Assembly (NCBI GenBank): GCA_040255445.1
Contig: JBDZUZ010000024.1
Location: 1-30,716, forward strand
Source of the DNA: JBDZUZ01 sp040255445
GTDB taxonomy: Bacteria > Planctomycetota > Phycisphaerae > Phycisphaerales > UBA1924
Length of the DNA: 30,716 bases
Direction: 5' to 3'
Shown here piece after piece: positions 1-8,015 of this stretch. The position numbers and the translations under genes are program-made. Positions within the stretch are counted from its first letter, which is position 1. The number at the start of each line of letters is the position of its first letter. The notes under the pieces are model-generated. The model saw nothing but the letters and a program-made list of their open reading frames with translations. It did not search any database and was not told the DNA's origin.

Positions 1-55
1 GTTCACCAACGTCCGCCTCGTCATCTGGGGCCCCTCCCAGCGACTCGCCGTCGCC
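1..55. repeat. Exact 55-bp direct repeat, first copy, at the window edge
   Basis: Bases 1-55 are identical to bases 241-295 and diverge at the next base (A at 56, G at 296). The copies are 240 bp apart and in the same reading frame. Both encode the DsrE core stretch beginning FTNVRLVIWGPSQ. A repeat of exactly 55 bp that starts at base 1 is what a de Bruijn assembly with k=55 would leave at a contig end, so this copy may not be real sequence. Confidence 0.9.
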
Positions 56-487
56 ATCACCGCACTCGCCTCCACCACCCTCTACACCCACCTCACCGCC
101 GCGCCGAACAGCCCCGCCACTGTCACCGCCGCACAACCCGCCGACCCCACCAACCTCGCCATCGTCTGGACCAGCGGCGACCCCGATGTCGCACACCGCA
201 TGACCCTCATGTACACAGCCGCGGCGAACAAGAACGAATGGTTCACCAACGTCCGCCTCGTCATCTGGGGCCCCTCCCAGCGACTCGCCGTCGCCGACAA
301 GGACATCCGCGCCAAGATCGAACAGCTCGCCGCGGCGGGCGTCACCGTCGAAGCCTGCCTCGCCTGCGCCGACTCCTACGGCATCGCCGAAGACCTCCGC
401 GCCATCGAGGGCGTCGAGGTCAAATACATGGGCCAGCCCCTCACCCGCTTCCTCAAGAGCACCGAGTGGAGCGTGATGACCTACTGA
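2..487 (+). CDS. DsrE/DsrF-like family protein, 5'-partial
   Basis: The frame is open from base 2 to a TGA at 485-487. The recognisable domain runs from LAIVWTSGDPDVAHRM through YTAAANKNEWF, VRLVIWGPS, the cysteine motif VEACLACADSYG and VKYMGQPLT to the C-terminus. This is the DsrE fold of small sulfur-relay-like proteins; the exact role of this subgroup is unknown. Before it lies a hydrophobic then Ala/Pro/Thr-rich stretch (ITALASTTLYTHL...) that looks like the end of a signal peptide or anchor, so the protein may be exported. The first 18 codons repeat the internal domain exactly and may be an assembly join, so the true start lies outside the window. The internal ATG at 200 would remove the first beta-strand and is unlikely to be the start. 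Confidence 0.8.
   Translation, partial: FTNVRLVIWGPSQRLAVAITALASTTLYTHLTAAPNSPATVTAAQPADPTNLAIVWTSGDPDVAHRMTLMYTAAANKNEWFTNVRLVIWGPSQRLAVADKDIRAKIEQLAAAGVTVEACLACADSYGIAEDLRAIEGVEVKYMGQPLTRFLKSTEWSVMTY
241..295. repeat. Exact 55-bp direct repeat, second copy, inside the DsrE gene
   Basis: This copy sits where the DsrE fold needs it, in the middle of the domain (WF..VRLVIWGPS), so it is the authentic one. The copy at 1-55 lies directly before what looks like a hydrophobic N-terminal segment, which is an implausible place for it. Confidence 0.9.
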
Positions 488-505
488 GCGGCGAGCATGC
501 GCCGC
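488..505 (+). terminator. Small GC hairpin right after the DsrE stop codon
   Basis: GCGGCG (488-493) and CGCCGC (500-505) form a perfect 6-bp stem with a 6-nt loop starting at the base after the stop codon. There is no T-run, so it is at best a weak or Rho-assisted terminator. The rest of the gap to 630 shows nothing recognisable. Confidence 0.3.
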
Positions 506-630
506 CGCGGATCGGGGCGGCCGGGCGAAAGCCATTCGCCACCCAATCCCGCTCCGATGAGATGACGCCAGCGCGAAAGGCCCCTCGGATGAAATCGCCG
601 CGTGCCAAGCCCCGGGAGCCATCGAGCAGC

Positions 631-2121
631 TCACCCGACGAAGCGCTGGATCATCCGCCGCTCCTCGTCCGAGAGGCCGGATGCCGCGCGTGATAGAAAG
701 AGATCCGGCCGAAGGTAATCCGCGGCATTCTGCGAGAAGATCGCTTCCTCATGCTCACGCAGTTCTACGTTACTCCGGATGGCATTCAAGAACGCTGCAT
801 AGTACTTGCGCCATCCACCCGAAGGCATAGGCATCGGGAAATCGCTTCCATACATAACCTTCTTGTGAAAGGCAAACTCGCCACCCCGCCGGATCGCCGC
901 GGCGAGTTCGTTCGCAAAGCGAGATGCTCTCCCCGCATCGAGCATCTCGATCGCGTGACCGAAATCGGTATACACATTTTCGTACCGGGAGCACAGGTCA
1001 ACGACCGCGTCGGCCCAGGGGTACCCCGGCGGATCCGTGGCCTCCGCGGCCCGCTCATCGAACCACCGACCGCTCCCGCCCGCGTGACCAAAGCACAATC
1101 GGAGGTCGGGAAACCTGTCGAGAGTCTCCCGCCAGTGATCCGGGTTACTGTTCCACCCGGTCATTGCCGACGGTGATACCTGCATCCCCCCCGGCGTGCA
1201 ATGCGTCATGATCGGGATCTGCCTTGAGTTGCAGAACGAGAACAGTCTCCTGCACCGTCGGTCCAGTTCGGATGCAGATACCGACCGCCCCGGCGCTCGA
1301 CGCGCCTCCTCATTCCGGTCCGGCCGATACCCGCTCGGTGGATAGAACTTGATACCGATGAAGACATCGTCTTGAAGCACATCCTCAACAACCTCATTGC
1401 ACTCCGGCCGATAGGGATCAAAGGCTACGAAAGCGACGATGCAACCGCCACTCTGGCGACAGAGCTCTCGTATCCGCCGGATCGCATGTGGATAGGAATA
1501 ATGCGATGTATCCCCGTACGGATGATCCATGTCCATCATCAGGTGTACAAACAGGCTTACACCAGGACTCGAGTCGCGCAGCTCCTCGGCAAGCGCCTTC
1601 TCGCTGCCGAGCAAATGACGCACGAACGCGAGAAACCCTCCGATACCGGCAGCCGCCCCCTCGGCGTGCTCGGCCTCCAACAACACGCGTTCACCAGATG
1701 CGTGTACGTCCTTGAGGTACCCGCGCAACCAGTCGCGGGCGGCGGCCGCCCCCAAAGTCTCCAGAGGCGCGCAAACAACCCGTTCCGCCCGGAGCCGCGC
1801 CGCTTCCTCCCGAACCTCGCGGAAGCATTCAGATGCGAACGCCTCCTCCGGGACATTGTCGGCGAACCACCCGATAGCCGCCGCCGGATCGGAGCCGGCT
1901 TCGCCCGCCCCGCCGGAAGATGCGACCGCCAGGCCCCGGTGTGTACCGGTGCGACGAAACCATGAACCCCGCGTCTCGAGGCTTCGATCGTCGCTGGTCA
2001 GCCCGATGAGCACCCAGGCCAGGAACCGCGCAAGGAATCGCGGCGCCCCGCGGCTTCGAGCCACGCCCGACAGCGGGATGTACCTCGCATTGAAGAAATG
2101 CGCGTGAACGTCGATGTGCAT
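631..2121 (-). CDS. Amidohydrolase-family (amidohydrolase 2-like) metal-dependent hydrolase
   Basis: This 496-residue protein has the TIM-barrel amidohydrolase signature. Strand-1 metal ligands are H6 and H8 (MHIDVHAHFF). A GIKFYPPSGY strand carries K258, MTHC carries H307, FGHAGGSG carries H346, and YGSDFP carries D427 near the end. This is the layout of the ACMSD-like hydrolases/decarboxylases; the substrate cannot be told from sequence. About 230 residues separate the HxH from the next clear motif, so a helical segment is inserted early in the barrel. An upstream in-frame ATG at 2289 exists, but 2121 is chosen. It begins directly with the HxH strand, is preceded by a strong GGGAGGGG ribosome-binding site 7 nt upstream, and the upstream residues look non-coding. 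It diverges from the next gene and appears to be a single-gene unit. Confidence 0.85.
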   Translation of the reverse strand: MHIDVHAHFFNARYIPLSGVARSRGAPRFLARFLAWVLIGLTSDDRSLETRGSWFRRTGTHRGLAVASSGGAGEAGSDPAAAIGWFADNVPEEAFASECFREVREEAARLRAERVVCAPLETLGAAAARDWLRGYLKDVHASGERVLLEAEHAEGAAAGIGGFLAFVRHLLGSEKALAEELRDSSPGVSLFVHLMMDMDHPYGDTSHYSYPHAIRRIRELCRQSGGCIVAFVAFDPYRPECNEVVEDVLQDDVFIGIKFYPPSGYRPDRNEEARRAPGRSVSASELDRRCRRLFSFCNSRQIPIMTHCTPGGMQVSPSAMTGWNSNPDHWRETLDRFPDLRLCFGHAGGSGRWFDERAAEATDPPGYPWADAVVDLCSRYENVYTDFGHAIEMLDAGRASRFANELAAAIRRGGEFAFHKKVMYGSDFPMPMPSGGWRKYYAAFLNAIRSNVELREHEEAIFSQNAADYLRPDLFLSRAASGLSDEERRMIQRFVG

Positions 2122-2263
2122 CAGGTTTCCCCTCCCTTCACCCAACGTACCAAAGTCTCTCCCAATCCGCCCCGTGCGTCCTCCGGACCGCAGCGAAACC
2201 TTTGGTACGACTATCAGTAGAGCCTCGCCCGAAGAATCGCGCACAAATCCAAACAAACACCTA

Positions 2264-2292
2264 TTGACACGCCCCGCACAACCCGTCACCTT
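2264..2292 (+). promoter_or_regulatory. Possible promoter with consensus -35, near-leaderless
   Basis: A perfect TTGACA (2264-2269) is followed by a 17-bp spacer and a weak -10 CACCTT (2287-2292) that keeps the A at position 2 and T at position 6. The ATG of the next gene begins 6 bases after the -10 ends. No Shine-Dalgarno is visible. Confidence 0.4.
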
Positions 2293-2297
2293 GCCAA

Positions 2298-2912
2298 ATG
2301 ATCACAACCCAGACCGAGCTCAACCGTCAACAAACCACGGCAACCAAGTCCGAAGATCCCCAAGCCCCCGCCCCCCTCCCCAACCTCTCCGACCGCGACA
2401 AACGCAAGCTCAACGACTACCTCTTCGTCCACAAGGGCGACCTCACCGCCACCGCCCGCGGCTGGGGCTGCCTGGAAGTCGAAGTCATCGCCTACCTCGA
2501 GCACCCCCTCATCACTCCCTACCTCGCCGCCCTCGGCCGCCTCAAACGCGAAGCCGACTGCCGCGCCGCCCTCGACACGCTCCGCGAGACCCTCGCCGCC
2601 CCCGAACTCACCCCCGCCCACGCCGAACGCCGCCGCGCCGCCACCGCCATCCTCCGCCATCACCAGCAACGCCCCCCGCGAACCCCCCGCGCCCAGCGCC
2701 AGCAACCCGCGCCCACCAGGCCGGCCGAGTCGACCGCTCAAACTAACGCCACAGACCGTTCCGCCGAAAACACCCGTCACAGGATCACCCAGAACGCGAC
2801 AACCACGACCACCGCGGCGAACAACGTCCAACAAACGACGACCGCAGCACACCCCCCGGCAAACCACCACACCGGTGGCTCAAGTTTCGCCGCCCAAAGC
2901 GGCGACACTTGA
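2298..2912 (+). CDS. Hypothetical protein: HTH-like N-terminal half, low-complexity tail
   Basis: This protein of 204 residues is not a family I can name. Residues about 30-100 form a compact helical domain (LSDRDKRKLNDYL, then DLTATARGWGCLEVEVIAYL, then PLITPYLAALGRLKREA). It resembles the homeodomain-like helix-turn-helix of small-terminase-type DNA-binding proteins; this is a resemblance by eye only. From about residue 118 the chain is low-complexity, rich in Thr, Asn, Gln, Pro and Ala, and probably disordered. The last dozen residues (SSFAAQSGDT) are encoded by palindromic repeat copy 1, which also supplies the stop codon. There is no Shine-Dalgarno; a TTGACA-type promoter sits just upstream. 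It is possibly a nucleoid or regulatory DNA-binding protein, but that is conjecture. Confidence 0.65.
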   Translation: MITTQTELNRQQTTATKSEDPQAPAPLPNLSDRDKRKLNDYLFVHKGDLTATARGWGCLEVEVIAYLEHPLITPYLAALGRLKREADCRAALDTLRETLAAPELTPAHAERRRAATAILRHHQQRPPRTPRAQRQQPAPTRPAESTAQTNATDRSAENTRHRITQNATTTTTAANNVQQTTTAAHPPANHHTGGSSFAAQSGDT

Positions 2913-2913
2913 G
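2879..2913 (+). repeat. Palindromic element, copy 1
   Basis: Left arm CTCAAGTTTCGCCGC (2879-2893), loop CCAAA, right arm GCGGCGACACTTGAG (2899-2913). This is a 15-bp stem with one mismatch at position 8 (T opposite C). It contains the TGA stop of the preceding gene (2910-2912). No T-run follows. The right flank shares a CGGCAACA motif with copy 4. Confidence 0.9.
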
Positions 2914-2968
2914 GCCCTCGCGGCAACAGCGCCCCAAATGCACCGCGGCCCACCAGCCCTCCACCCGC

Positions 2969-2974
2969 GATAAT
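2969..2974 (+). promoter_or_regulatory. -10-like GATAAT, 8 nt before the ATG
   Basis: GATAAT matches the bacterial -10 consensus at five of six positions and ends 8 nt before the start codon at 2983. No convincing Shine-Dalgarno is present, so transcription may begin at or next to the ATG. Confidence 0.45.
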
Positions 2975-2982
2975 CCAGCAAG

Positions 2983-3471
2983 ATGACCAGACCCCGCAGA
3001 ATCGCACTCACACTGCTCATCGCCGCGCTCGCCGGCGCCGGGATCTTCCTCGCCGCGCCCATCATCCTGAAGCGCGCCCCGTTGCTCGGCATCGACCGCG
3101 AGAAGTCGCTCGCGCACTTCGAATCAACCAACACCGATGCCCTCGCCTTCCGCGCACTCTTCCCCTCCGCGCAGACCAACAGCGAATACTGGAACGACCG
3201 AACCGGCGATCCGATCTGGAACGCCACGGCCAGCAGCGCGGCGGTCGAGGTGAACGCTGTCGCTCCTGTTGTCATGAACGGCAACACCGCGGAAGCCGCC
3301 AGCGATCGGTCCCTCCTCATCCACGTGATGCACATCGACCAGGCCGCATCCACCCCCGCGGATACCCGCATCCGCGCTCAGCGGATCTACACACTCCGCG
3401 AGCTCGAAGCTCTCCTCGCCGACTGCACCACCGAAGCCGAACGCTTCGCCCGCCTCAGCGCCGACCACTGA
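2983..3471 (+). CDS. Hypothetical membrane-anchored or secreted protein
   Basis: This 162-residue protein is not a known family to me. It starts with basic residues (MTRPRR) and a single hydrophobic segment at about residues 7-28 (LTLLIAALAGAGIFLAAPIIL), so it is probably anchored in the membrane with its remainder outside the cytoplasm. The soluble part is mixed and polar, with HVMHIDQA near residue 115 and a C-terminal helix rich in Glu, Leu and Arg. No cysteine pattern or catalytic motif is evident. It lies between palindromic repeats 1 and 2 on the same strand as both neighbours. The start is supported by the signal-like N-terminus and the GATAAT hexamer 8 nt upstream. Confidence 0.65.
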   Translation: MTRPRRIALTLLIAALAGAGIFLAAPIILKRAPLLGIDREKSLAHFESTNTDALAFRALFPSAQTNSEYWNDRTGDPIWNATASSAAVEVNAVAPVVMNGNTAEAASDRSLLIHVMHIDQAASTPADTRIRAQRIYTLRELEALLADCTTEAERFARLSADH

Positions 3472-3508
3472 CAGCACCCCAGGTCGCCCGAATTCAGCCA
3501 ACCCGTGC

Positions 3509-3543
3509 CTCAAGTTCCGCCGCCCAACGGGGCGACCCTTGAG
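3509..3543 (+). repeat. Palindromic element, copy 2 (degenerate)
   Basis: Left arm CTCAAGTTCCGCCGC (3509-3523), loop CCAAC, right arm GGGGCGACCCTTGAG (3529-3543). This is the most diverged copy, with several stem mismatches, but the CGTGCCTCAAG left flank matches copy 3. It lies 37 bp after the stop at 3471. The rest of the 259-bp gap (3472-3730) shows nothing else clear. Confidence 0.8.
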
Positions 3544-3715
3544 GCCGCCCCCTGGCGAGTGCCCAGCGCACGCCGTCACCGATCGTGATCAGAGCTTCAC
3601 TCTCCGTACGCTCTCACGCTGACTCAGACACCCACAACCGACAGCAACCAACACCCCGATGTCCGCGGCACGCCCGCGCCACGGAAACGCTGCCGCCCGC
3701 TCGCGGTCCGCCCTG

Positions 3716-3721
3716 TACCAT
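3716..3721 (+). promoter_or_regulatory. -10-like TACCAT, 9 nt before the SNF2 start
   Basis: TACCAT fits TANNNT and ends 9 nt before the ATG at 3731. No Shine-Dalgarno is visible before this ATG or before the alternative ATG at 3659. Confidence 0.4.
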
Positions 3722-3730
3722 CGCGGTGCC

Positions 3731-6700
3731 ATGCTCCTCAACCTCGTTCAAGACGATTTCGAACCCGAAGTCCGCACCCGCGGCACGGTGTACGCCAACA
3801 CCGGCCGCGTCAAGCGACTCCGCATCGACCGCCAGACACTCGTCTGCCAGGTCCAGGGCTCCCACCTCTACGACGTCATCGCGGAGCTCAACACCGAAGG
3901 GGCGGGCTGGGACATCCTCGCGCTCTGCGACTGCCCCTACGCGCAGCAGGCACCGTGCAAGCACATCTGGGCCGCGTTCGCCAAAGCCGGAAACCAGATC
4001 GTGTACAAGTGGGGTGTGCCGCCCGTCGGCAACATCCGCCTCTACATAGACCCCGCCGATTTCGAGGACGCCATCGAAGACCCGCGCGGCGCCGCCGCAG
4101 CACCATCGCGACGCAGCAAACCCACAGAGAAGCTCCTCGCACGCCGCGAATCCAACCCGGACCGCCCGCGCAAAGAAAAGCCCCCCGCCTGGCAACGCCT
4201 GCTAAACCAGGCCCCCGACAACCGCTACTACGGCCGCCCCACCACACCCCGCGGCCCCATCCCGCAGCTCGCCTACATCCTCGATGTCGGTCGCTCATAC
4301 CTCAACGGCCACCTCACCATCGCGCTCACCCGCCTCTCCGATCTCGCCGCACGCTCCAAACGCACCACCATCACCCAGGCCGACATCCCCCAGATCACCG
4401 ACCCCGCCGACCGCACTATCTGCGCCATGCTCACCGGCGCCGCCCGCCCCGGCCGCGAATCCGCCTACGGCGTCTACGACCGCAGCGATGCCCCATCGAG
4501 CATCTGGCAACTCGACCCCGGTCTCCACAACTTCCTCCTTCCCCTCCTCGCCGAAACCGGCCGTCTCTACTGGGCCCGCGACGATGAATCGCAGCCCGAA
4601 CCCCTGCGCATCGAAGAGACGCCCTGGGAGCTCGCCATCATCGTTCGCACCGACCCGGCTCCCGACATCGAACGCCACGGACGAACGAGCCGCGCCCCCG
4701 ATGCACAGCTCCCGCATCATCTCCAGATCGGCCTCGTCCGCGGCGACCACACCATCCCGCTCAGCGAGCCTGATCTCGTCACCCGCCATCTCCCCGCCAA
4801 CGTGCTCTACCAAAACGCCCTCTCTCCTCTCCAGACGCTGCTGACGGAACGCCACTTCGAGTGGATCACCCGCTTCCCGCCGACCGGCATCCTCCCCCAG
4901 CACACCCTCCCACTCATCCGCGCCCTCCAGAAGCGCGGCATCAAAGTTCCCGTCCGCTGGCCCGCCGACTGGCCCATCCCCTTCCGCGCCGACATCCCGC
5001 CCCGCCCCACACTCACCATCGGCGCACGCACCGACTACAAGCCCGTCACCCCAACCCTCGATGCCACCCTCGCCTTCCGCTACGCCGACGATGCACGCAC
5101 CACCGATACCGATGGCCTCTATGTCGAGGGCTCAACGCCCGATGGGCAACCCGCCGTGATCCGTCGCGACCACGACGCCGAACGCACACACGCCGCCACC
5201 CTTCACGAACTGGGCGCAAAGCAGGATCGCGACAAGCCCGACCGCGTCACCTTCCCCGCAAAGAAGCTCGGCGGTATCGCCGCCGCGCTCATGTCCCGCG
5301 GCTGGGAGATCCGCGGCGAACACGGCCAGTTCCGCACCCCCACCAAGCTCGATATCCGCGTCTCGACCGGCATCGACTGGTTCGATGTCCAAGGGGCCGC
5401 CGATTTCGACGGCGCCGCCGTCCCCATCGCCGATCTTCTCGAATCACTCAAACGCGGCGAGACCTTCGTCACCCTCAGCGACGGCTCACAGGGCATGCTC
5501 CCCGAAGAGTGGCTCGCGAAACACGCCGCATGGCTCCGCCTCGGCGCTCCCGCCGGAGAGGGCCTCCGCTTCGGACGCGCGCAGCTCTCTCTGATCGACG
5601 CCCTCCTGCTCCAGACCCCCGAAGCCACCTGCGATGAACAGCTCGCCGCCGCACGCGCCCGCCTCGCCCAGTTCACTGGCATCCGCCCCGCCGATCCGGC
5701 AAAGACCTTCCGCGGCGAGCTCCGCCCCTACCAGCGCACCGGCCTGGGCTGGCTCCGCTTCTTGAGCGAGTTCGGTTTCGGCGGATGCCTCGCCGACGAC
5801 ATGGGTCTGGGCAAGACCGTGCAGATCCTCGCCTTCCTCGCCGACCGCGCGACACCGAAAGCACGCGCCGACGCCGGCCCCTGGCTCCTCGTCGCTCCGC
5901 GCTCACTCATCTTTAACTGGCAGCGCGAAGCCGATCGCTTCACGCCGCACCTCCGCACCGCCGACTACACCGGCGCCGACCGCTCCGGTCCGGACTCGGG
6001 CTTCAACGGCGCCGACCTCGTGCTCACCACCTTCGGCACACTCCGACGCGACATCGAACGCCTCAGCAAGATCGACTTCGCCGGCGTCGTTCTCGATGAA
6101 GCCCAGGCCATCAAGAACGCAACGTCGCAGATCGCCAAGGCGACCAGACTCCTCCGCGCCCGCCAGCGCCTCGCCCTGACCGGTACGCCCGTTGAGAACA
6201 GCCTCGACGATCTGTGGTCGATCTTCGAGTTCCTCAACCCCGGCATGCTCGGCTCGGCATCGGCCTTCGCCACGATCGCCCGCGCGGCGGGCCAGCAGAA
6301 GGACGCCGCCGACCTCGCCCTCATCCGCCAGGCGCTCCGCCCCTTCATCCTCCGCCGCGCCAAGCGCGATGTCGCCCCCGAACTCCCCGAGCGCACCGAG
6401 CAGACCATCCTCTGCGACCTCTCCGGCAAACAGGAAACCCTCTACCGAAGCCTCCAGAAGCACTACCGCGATCAGCTCCTCGGCCGGATCGATCGCGATG
6501 GGCTCAACAAGAGCCAGATGCACGTCCTCGAAGCCCTGCTGCGCCTGCGCCAGGCCGCGTGCCACCCCACGCTCATCGAACCCAAGGCAAAGAAGGCCAC
6601 CTCGGCGAAAGTCGAAACGCTCACCGAGATGCTCGCACAGCTGCAGGCCGAGGGCAACAAAGCCCTCGTCTTCTCGCAGTTTACCTCGTTCCTCGATCTC

Positions 6701-7114
6701 GTGCAGACAGCGCTCGACGCGGCGGGCGTCCCGTATCTCCGCCTCGACGGGTCGACCAACGCACGCGAGCGTCAGGCTCTCGTCGATCGTTTCCAGACAG
6801 GCGACGACTGCCCGGTCTTCCTTCTTAGCCTCAAGGCCGGCGGCGTCGGCCTCAACCTCACCGCAGCGCAGTATGTGTTCCTGCTCGACCCCTGGTGGAA
6901 CCCCGCCGTCGAGGCCCAGGCCATCGACCGCACCCACCGCATCGGTCAGAACCGCTCCGTCACCGCCTACCGCCTCATCGCCAAGGGCACCGTCGAAGAG
7001 CGCATACTCGAACTCCAGGCCACCAAGCGTGACCTCGCCGAAGCCATCGTCGAAGAGCAAGGCCCCGCCCTCAAAGCCCTCACACGCGAAGACCTGGAAT
7101 GGATCCTCACCTGA
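3731..7114 (+). CDS. SWIM zinc-finger SNF2-family DEAD/DEAH ATPase
   Basis: This protein of 1127 residues has an N-terminal SWIM zinc finger (C66, C68, C76, H78, in CDCPYAQQAPCKH). A long alpha/beta region of about 550 residues follows, then a complete Snf2 ATPase core: RPYQRTGLGWL (motif Q-like), Walker A DDMGLGKT at 689-696, motif II DEAQ at 789-792, LALTGTPVENSL (motif III), VFSQFT (motif IV), LKAGGVGLNL (motif V) and the DRTHRIGQ motif VI. Such enzymes are double-stranded DNA translocases of the bacterial HepA/Snf2 group that remodel protein-nucleic acid complexes. The SWIM domain probably contacts nucleic acid or a partner. The ATG at 3659 would add 24 residues with no homology-like character, and MLLNLVQDDFEPEV looks like a natural N-terminus. 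No nuclease, methylase or other defence partner lies next to it. Confidence 0.9.
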   Translation: MLLNLVQDDFEPEVRTRGTVYANTGRVKRLRIDRQTLVCQVQGSHLYDVIAELNTEGAGWDILALCDCPYAQQAPCKHIWAAFAKAGNQIVYKWGVPPVGNIRLYIDPADFEDAIEDPRGAAAAPSRRSKPTEKLLARRESNPDRPRKEKPPAWQRLLNQAPDNRYYGRPTTPRGPIPQLAYILDVGRSYLNGHLTIALTRLSDLAARSKRTTITQADIPQITDPADRTICAMLTGAARPGRESAYGVYDRSDAPSSIWQLDPGLHNFLLPLLAETGRLYWARDDESQPEPLRIEETPWELAIIVRTDPAPDIERHGRTSRAPDAQLPHHLQIGLVRGDHTIPLSEPDLVTRHLPANVLYQNALSPLQTLLTERHFEWITRFPPTGILPQHTLPLIRALQKRGIKVPVRWPADWPIPFRADIPPRPTLTIGARTDYKPVTPTLDATLAFRYADDARTTDTDGLYVEGSTPDGQPAVIRRDHDAERTHAATLHELGAKQDRDKPDRVTFPAKKLGGIAAALMSRGWEIRGEHGQFRTPTKLDIRVSTGIDWFDVQGAADFDGAAVPIADLLESLKRGETFVTLSDGSQGMLPEEWLAKHAAWLRLGAPAGEGLRFGRAQLSLIDALLLQTPEATCDEQLAAARARLAQFTGIRPADPAKTFRGELRPYQRTGLGWLRFLSEFGFGGCLADDMGLGKTVQILAFLADRATPKARADAGPWLLVAPRSLIFNWQREADRFTPHLRTADYTGADRSGPDSGFNGADLVLTTFGTLRRDIERLSKIDFAGVVLDEAQAIKNATSQIAKATRLLRARQRLALTGTPVENSLDDLWSIFEFLNPGMLGSASAFATIARAAGQQKDAADLALIRQALRPFILRRAKRDVAPELPERTEQTILCDLSGKQETLYRSLQKHYRDQLLGRIDRDGLNKSQMHVLEALLRLRQAACHPTLIEPKAKKATSAKVETLTEMLAQLQAEGNKALVFSQFTSFLDLVQTALDAAGVPYLRLDGSTNARERQALVDRFQTGDDCPVFLLSLKAGGVGLNLTAAQYVFLLDPWWNPAVEAQAIDRTHRIGQNRSVTAYRLIAKGTVEERILELQATKRDLAEAIVEEQGPALKALTREDLEWILT

Positions 7115-7134
7115 ACCACATCGGCAACCCGTGC

Positions 7135-7169
7135 CTCAAGTGTCGCCGCCCAAAATGGCGACACTTGAG
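7135..7169 (+). repeat. Palindromic element, copy 3 (perfect 13-bp arms)
   Basis: CTCAAGTGTCGCC (7135-7147) and GGCGACACTTGAG (7157-7169) are perfect reverse complements around a 9-nt centre. It lies between two convergent genes, 20 bp after the SNF2 stop and 31 bp from the stop of the zinc-ribbon gene. No T-run is seen on either strand. Confidence 0.92.
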
Positions 7170-7200
7170 CCCAATCCAGCAACGACCCACCTCGCGCGCT

Positions 7201-7923
7201 TCAATCCTCCCACACCAGCCACCACCCACCACCCATCTCCCGCTCCCACGTCATGTTGCCCCAGAGCTGCGCAGCCCCCGGCATGCCTTTGACCAACAGA
7301 TCGCCACCACTCCGACCGCCCGTCAATTGCAGCCCCACCGTCCCATCCGGTAACTGCCGCACATTCACGAAACGCATCGCCCCGATCCACATCGACCCCG
7401 CATCAACCGGCGCAGTCCCCGCCCGCACCGCCGCCACATGCCGATCGAGCGCAGCCCGATGCAACGCAAACGAAAGTCTGAACGGCCACCCCGTCAGCAC
7501 GATGCTCGCGAACAACGCAACGCTTACAAGCGCAAGCACCCGCGTCCGCACCCGCAAGGGCACCCGCGGAATCGCCACAAGCAGCACCACCCCGGCAAGT
7601 GGCACCACCGCCAGCATCCCGAACCATCTCAAGAAGAACGCAAACCCGCTCACAAATGAGCCCAGCAGCGCTCCACCCGCCAGCACCGCCGCGCAGATCG
7701 TCAGCACCCGCGCCAGCGGCGCAAGCTCCTCTCCCCAATCCCGCTCCGGCCGATCCGCCGTGCTCCGCGGATCCGCCGGCTGAAACCCCCGCCCGCACTC
7801 CGGACACACGCACTTCCGCGGCAGCCCATCCAGCCCCACTCCCGTCGCACCGATCACCTCCTGCAACGGATACCCACACCGGCGGCAGTACCGCTCTCGC
7901 TCATACGTCACAGAGGTCGACAT
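7201..7923 (-). CDS. Zinc-ribbon membrane protein, paralogue A
   Basis: This 240-residue protein opens with a zinc ribbon (YCRRCGYPL...CVCPECGRGF, four cysteines) of the kind common in planctomycete hypothetical proteins. Three or four hydrophobic segments follow (about residues 75-160, including FFLRWFGMLAVVPLAGVVLL and LALVSVALFASIVLTGW). A soluble C-terminal domain comes last, with the conserved block WPFRLSFALHRAALDR...AGTAPVDAGSMWIGAMR and the end GGGWWLVWED. It is the same length as the neighbouring paralogue B and aligns with it throughout the C-terminal domain. The start at 7923 has a GGAGGG ribosome-binding site 5 nt upstream; longer in-frame starts up to 8442 read through a repeat and antisense sequence and are rejected. 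Its function is unknown. Confidence 0.8.
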   Translation of the reverse strand: MSTSVTYERERYCRRCGYPLQEVIGATGVGLDGLPRKCVCPECGRGFQPADPRSTADRPERDWGEELAPLARVLTICAAVLAGGALLGSFVSGFAFFLRWFGMLAVVPLAGVVLLVAIPRVPLRVRTRVLALVSVALFASIVLTGWPFRLSFALHRAALDRHVAAVRAGTAPVDAGSMWIGAMRFVNVRQLPDGTVGLQLTGGRSGGDLLVKGMPGAAQLWGNMTWEREMGGGWWLVWED

Positions 7924-7950
7924 CTTCACCCTCCACAACGCAAGCTGTGC

Positions 7951-7984
7951 CTCAAGTTTCGCCGCCCCAGCGGCGACACTTGAG
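7951..7984 (+). repeat. Palindromic element, copy 4
   Basis: Left arm CTCAAGTTTCGCCGC (7951-7965), loop CCCA, right arm GCGGCGACACTTGAG (7970-7984), with the same T-opposite-C mismatch as copies 1 and 5. It lies between the two zinc-ribbon paralogues. The 31-bp gap to the stop of paralogue B equals the gap between copy 3 and the stop of paralogue A, and the two gaps look homologous. Confidence 0.92.
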
Positions 7985-8015
7985 CCCGGCTCGGCAACAA
8001 CCCTCCCCGCGCACC

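Noticed and set aside
631..2289. 552-residue start for the amidohydrolase
   Set aside because: The first 56 residues are not family-like, and the ATG at 2121 has both a strong ribosome-binding site and the HxH strand directly after it.
5903..7060. 385-residue minus-strand ORF inside the SNF2 gene
   Set aside because: It is antisense to the helicase core and has shadow composition.
3731..7114. SNF2 ATPase as part of a phage-defence system (DISARM- or similar-like)
   Set aside because: No methylase, nuclease, phospholipase-D or other defence gene lies next to it; SWIM-SNF2 proteins are common stand-alone bacterial genes.
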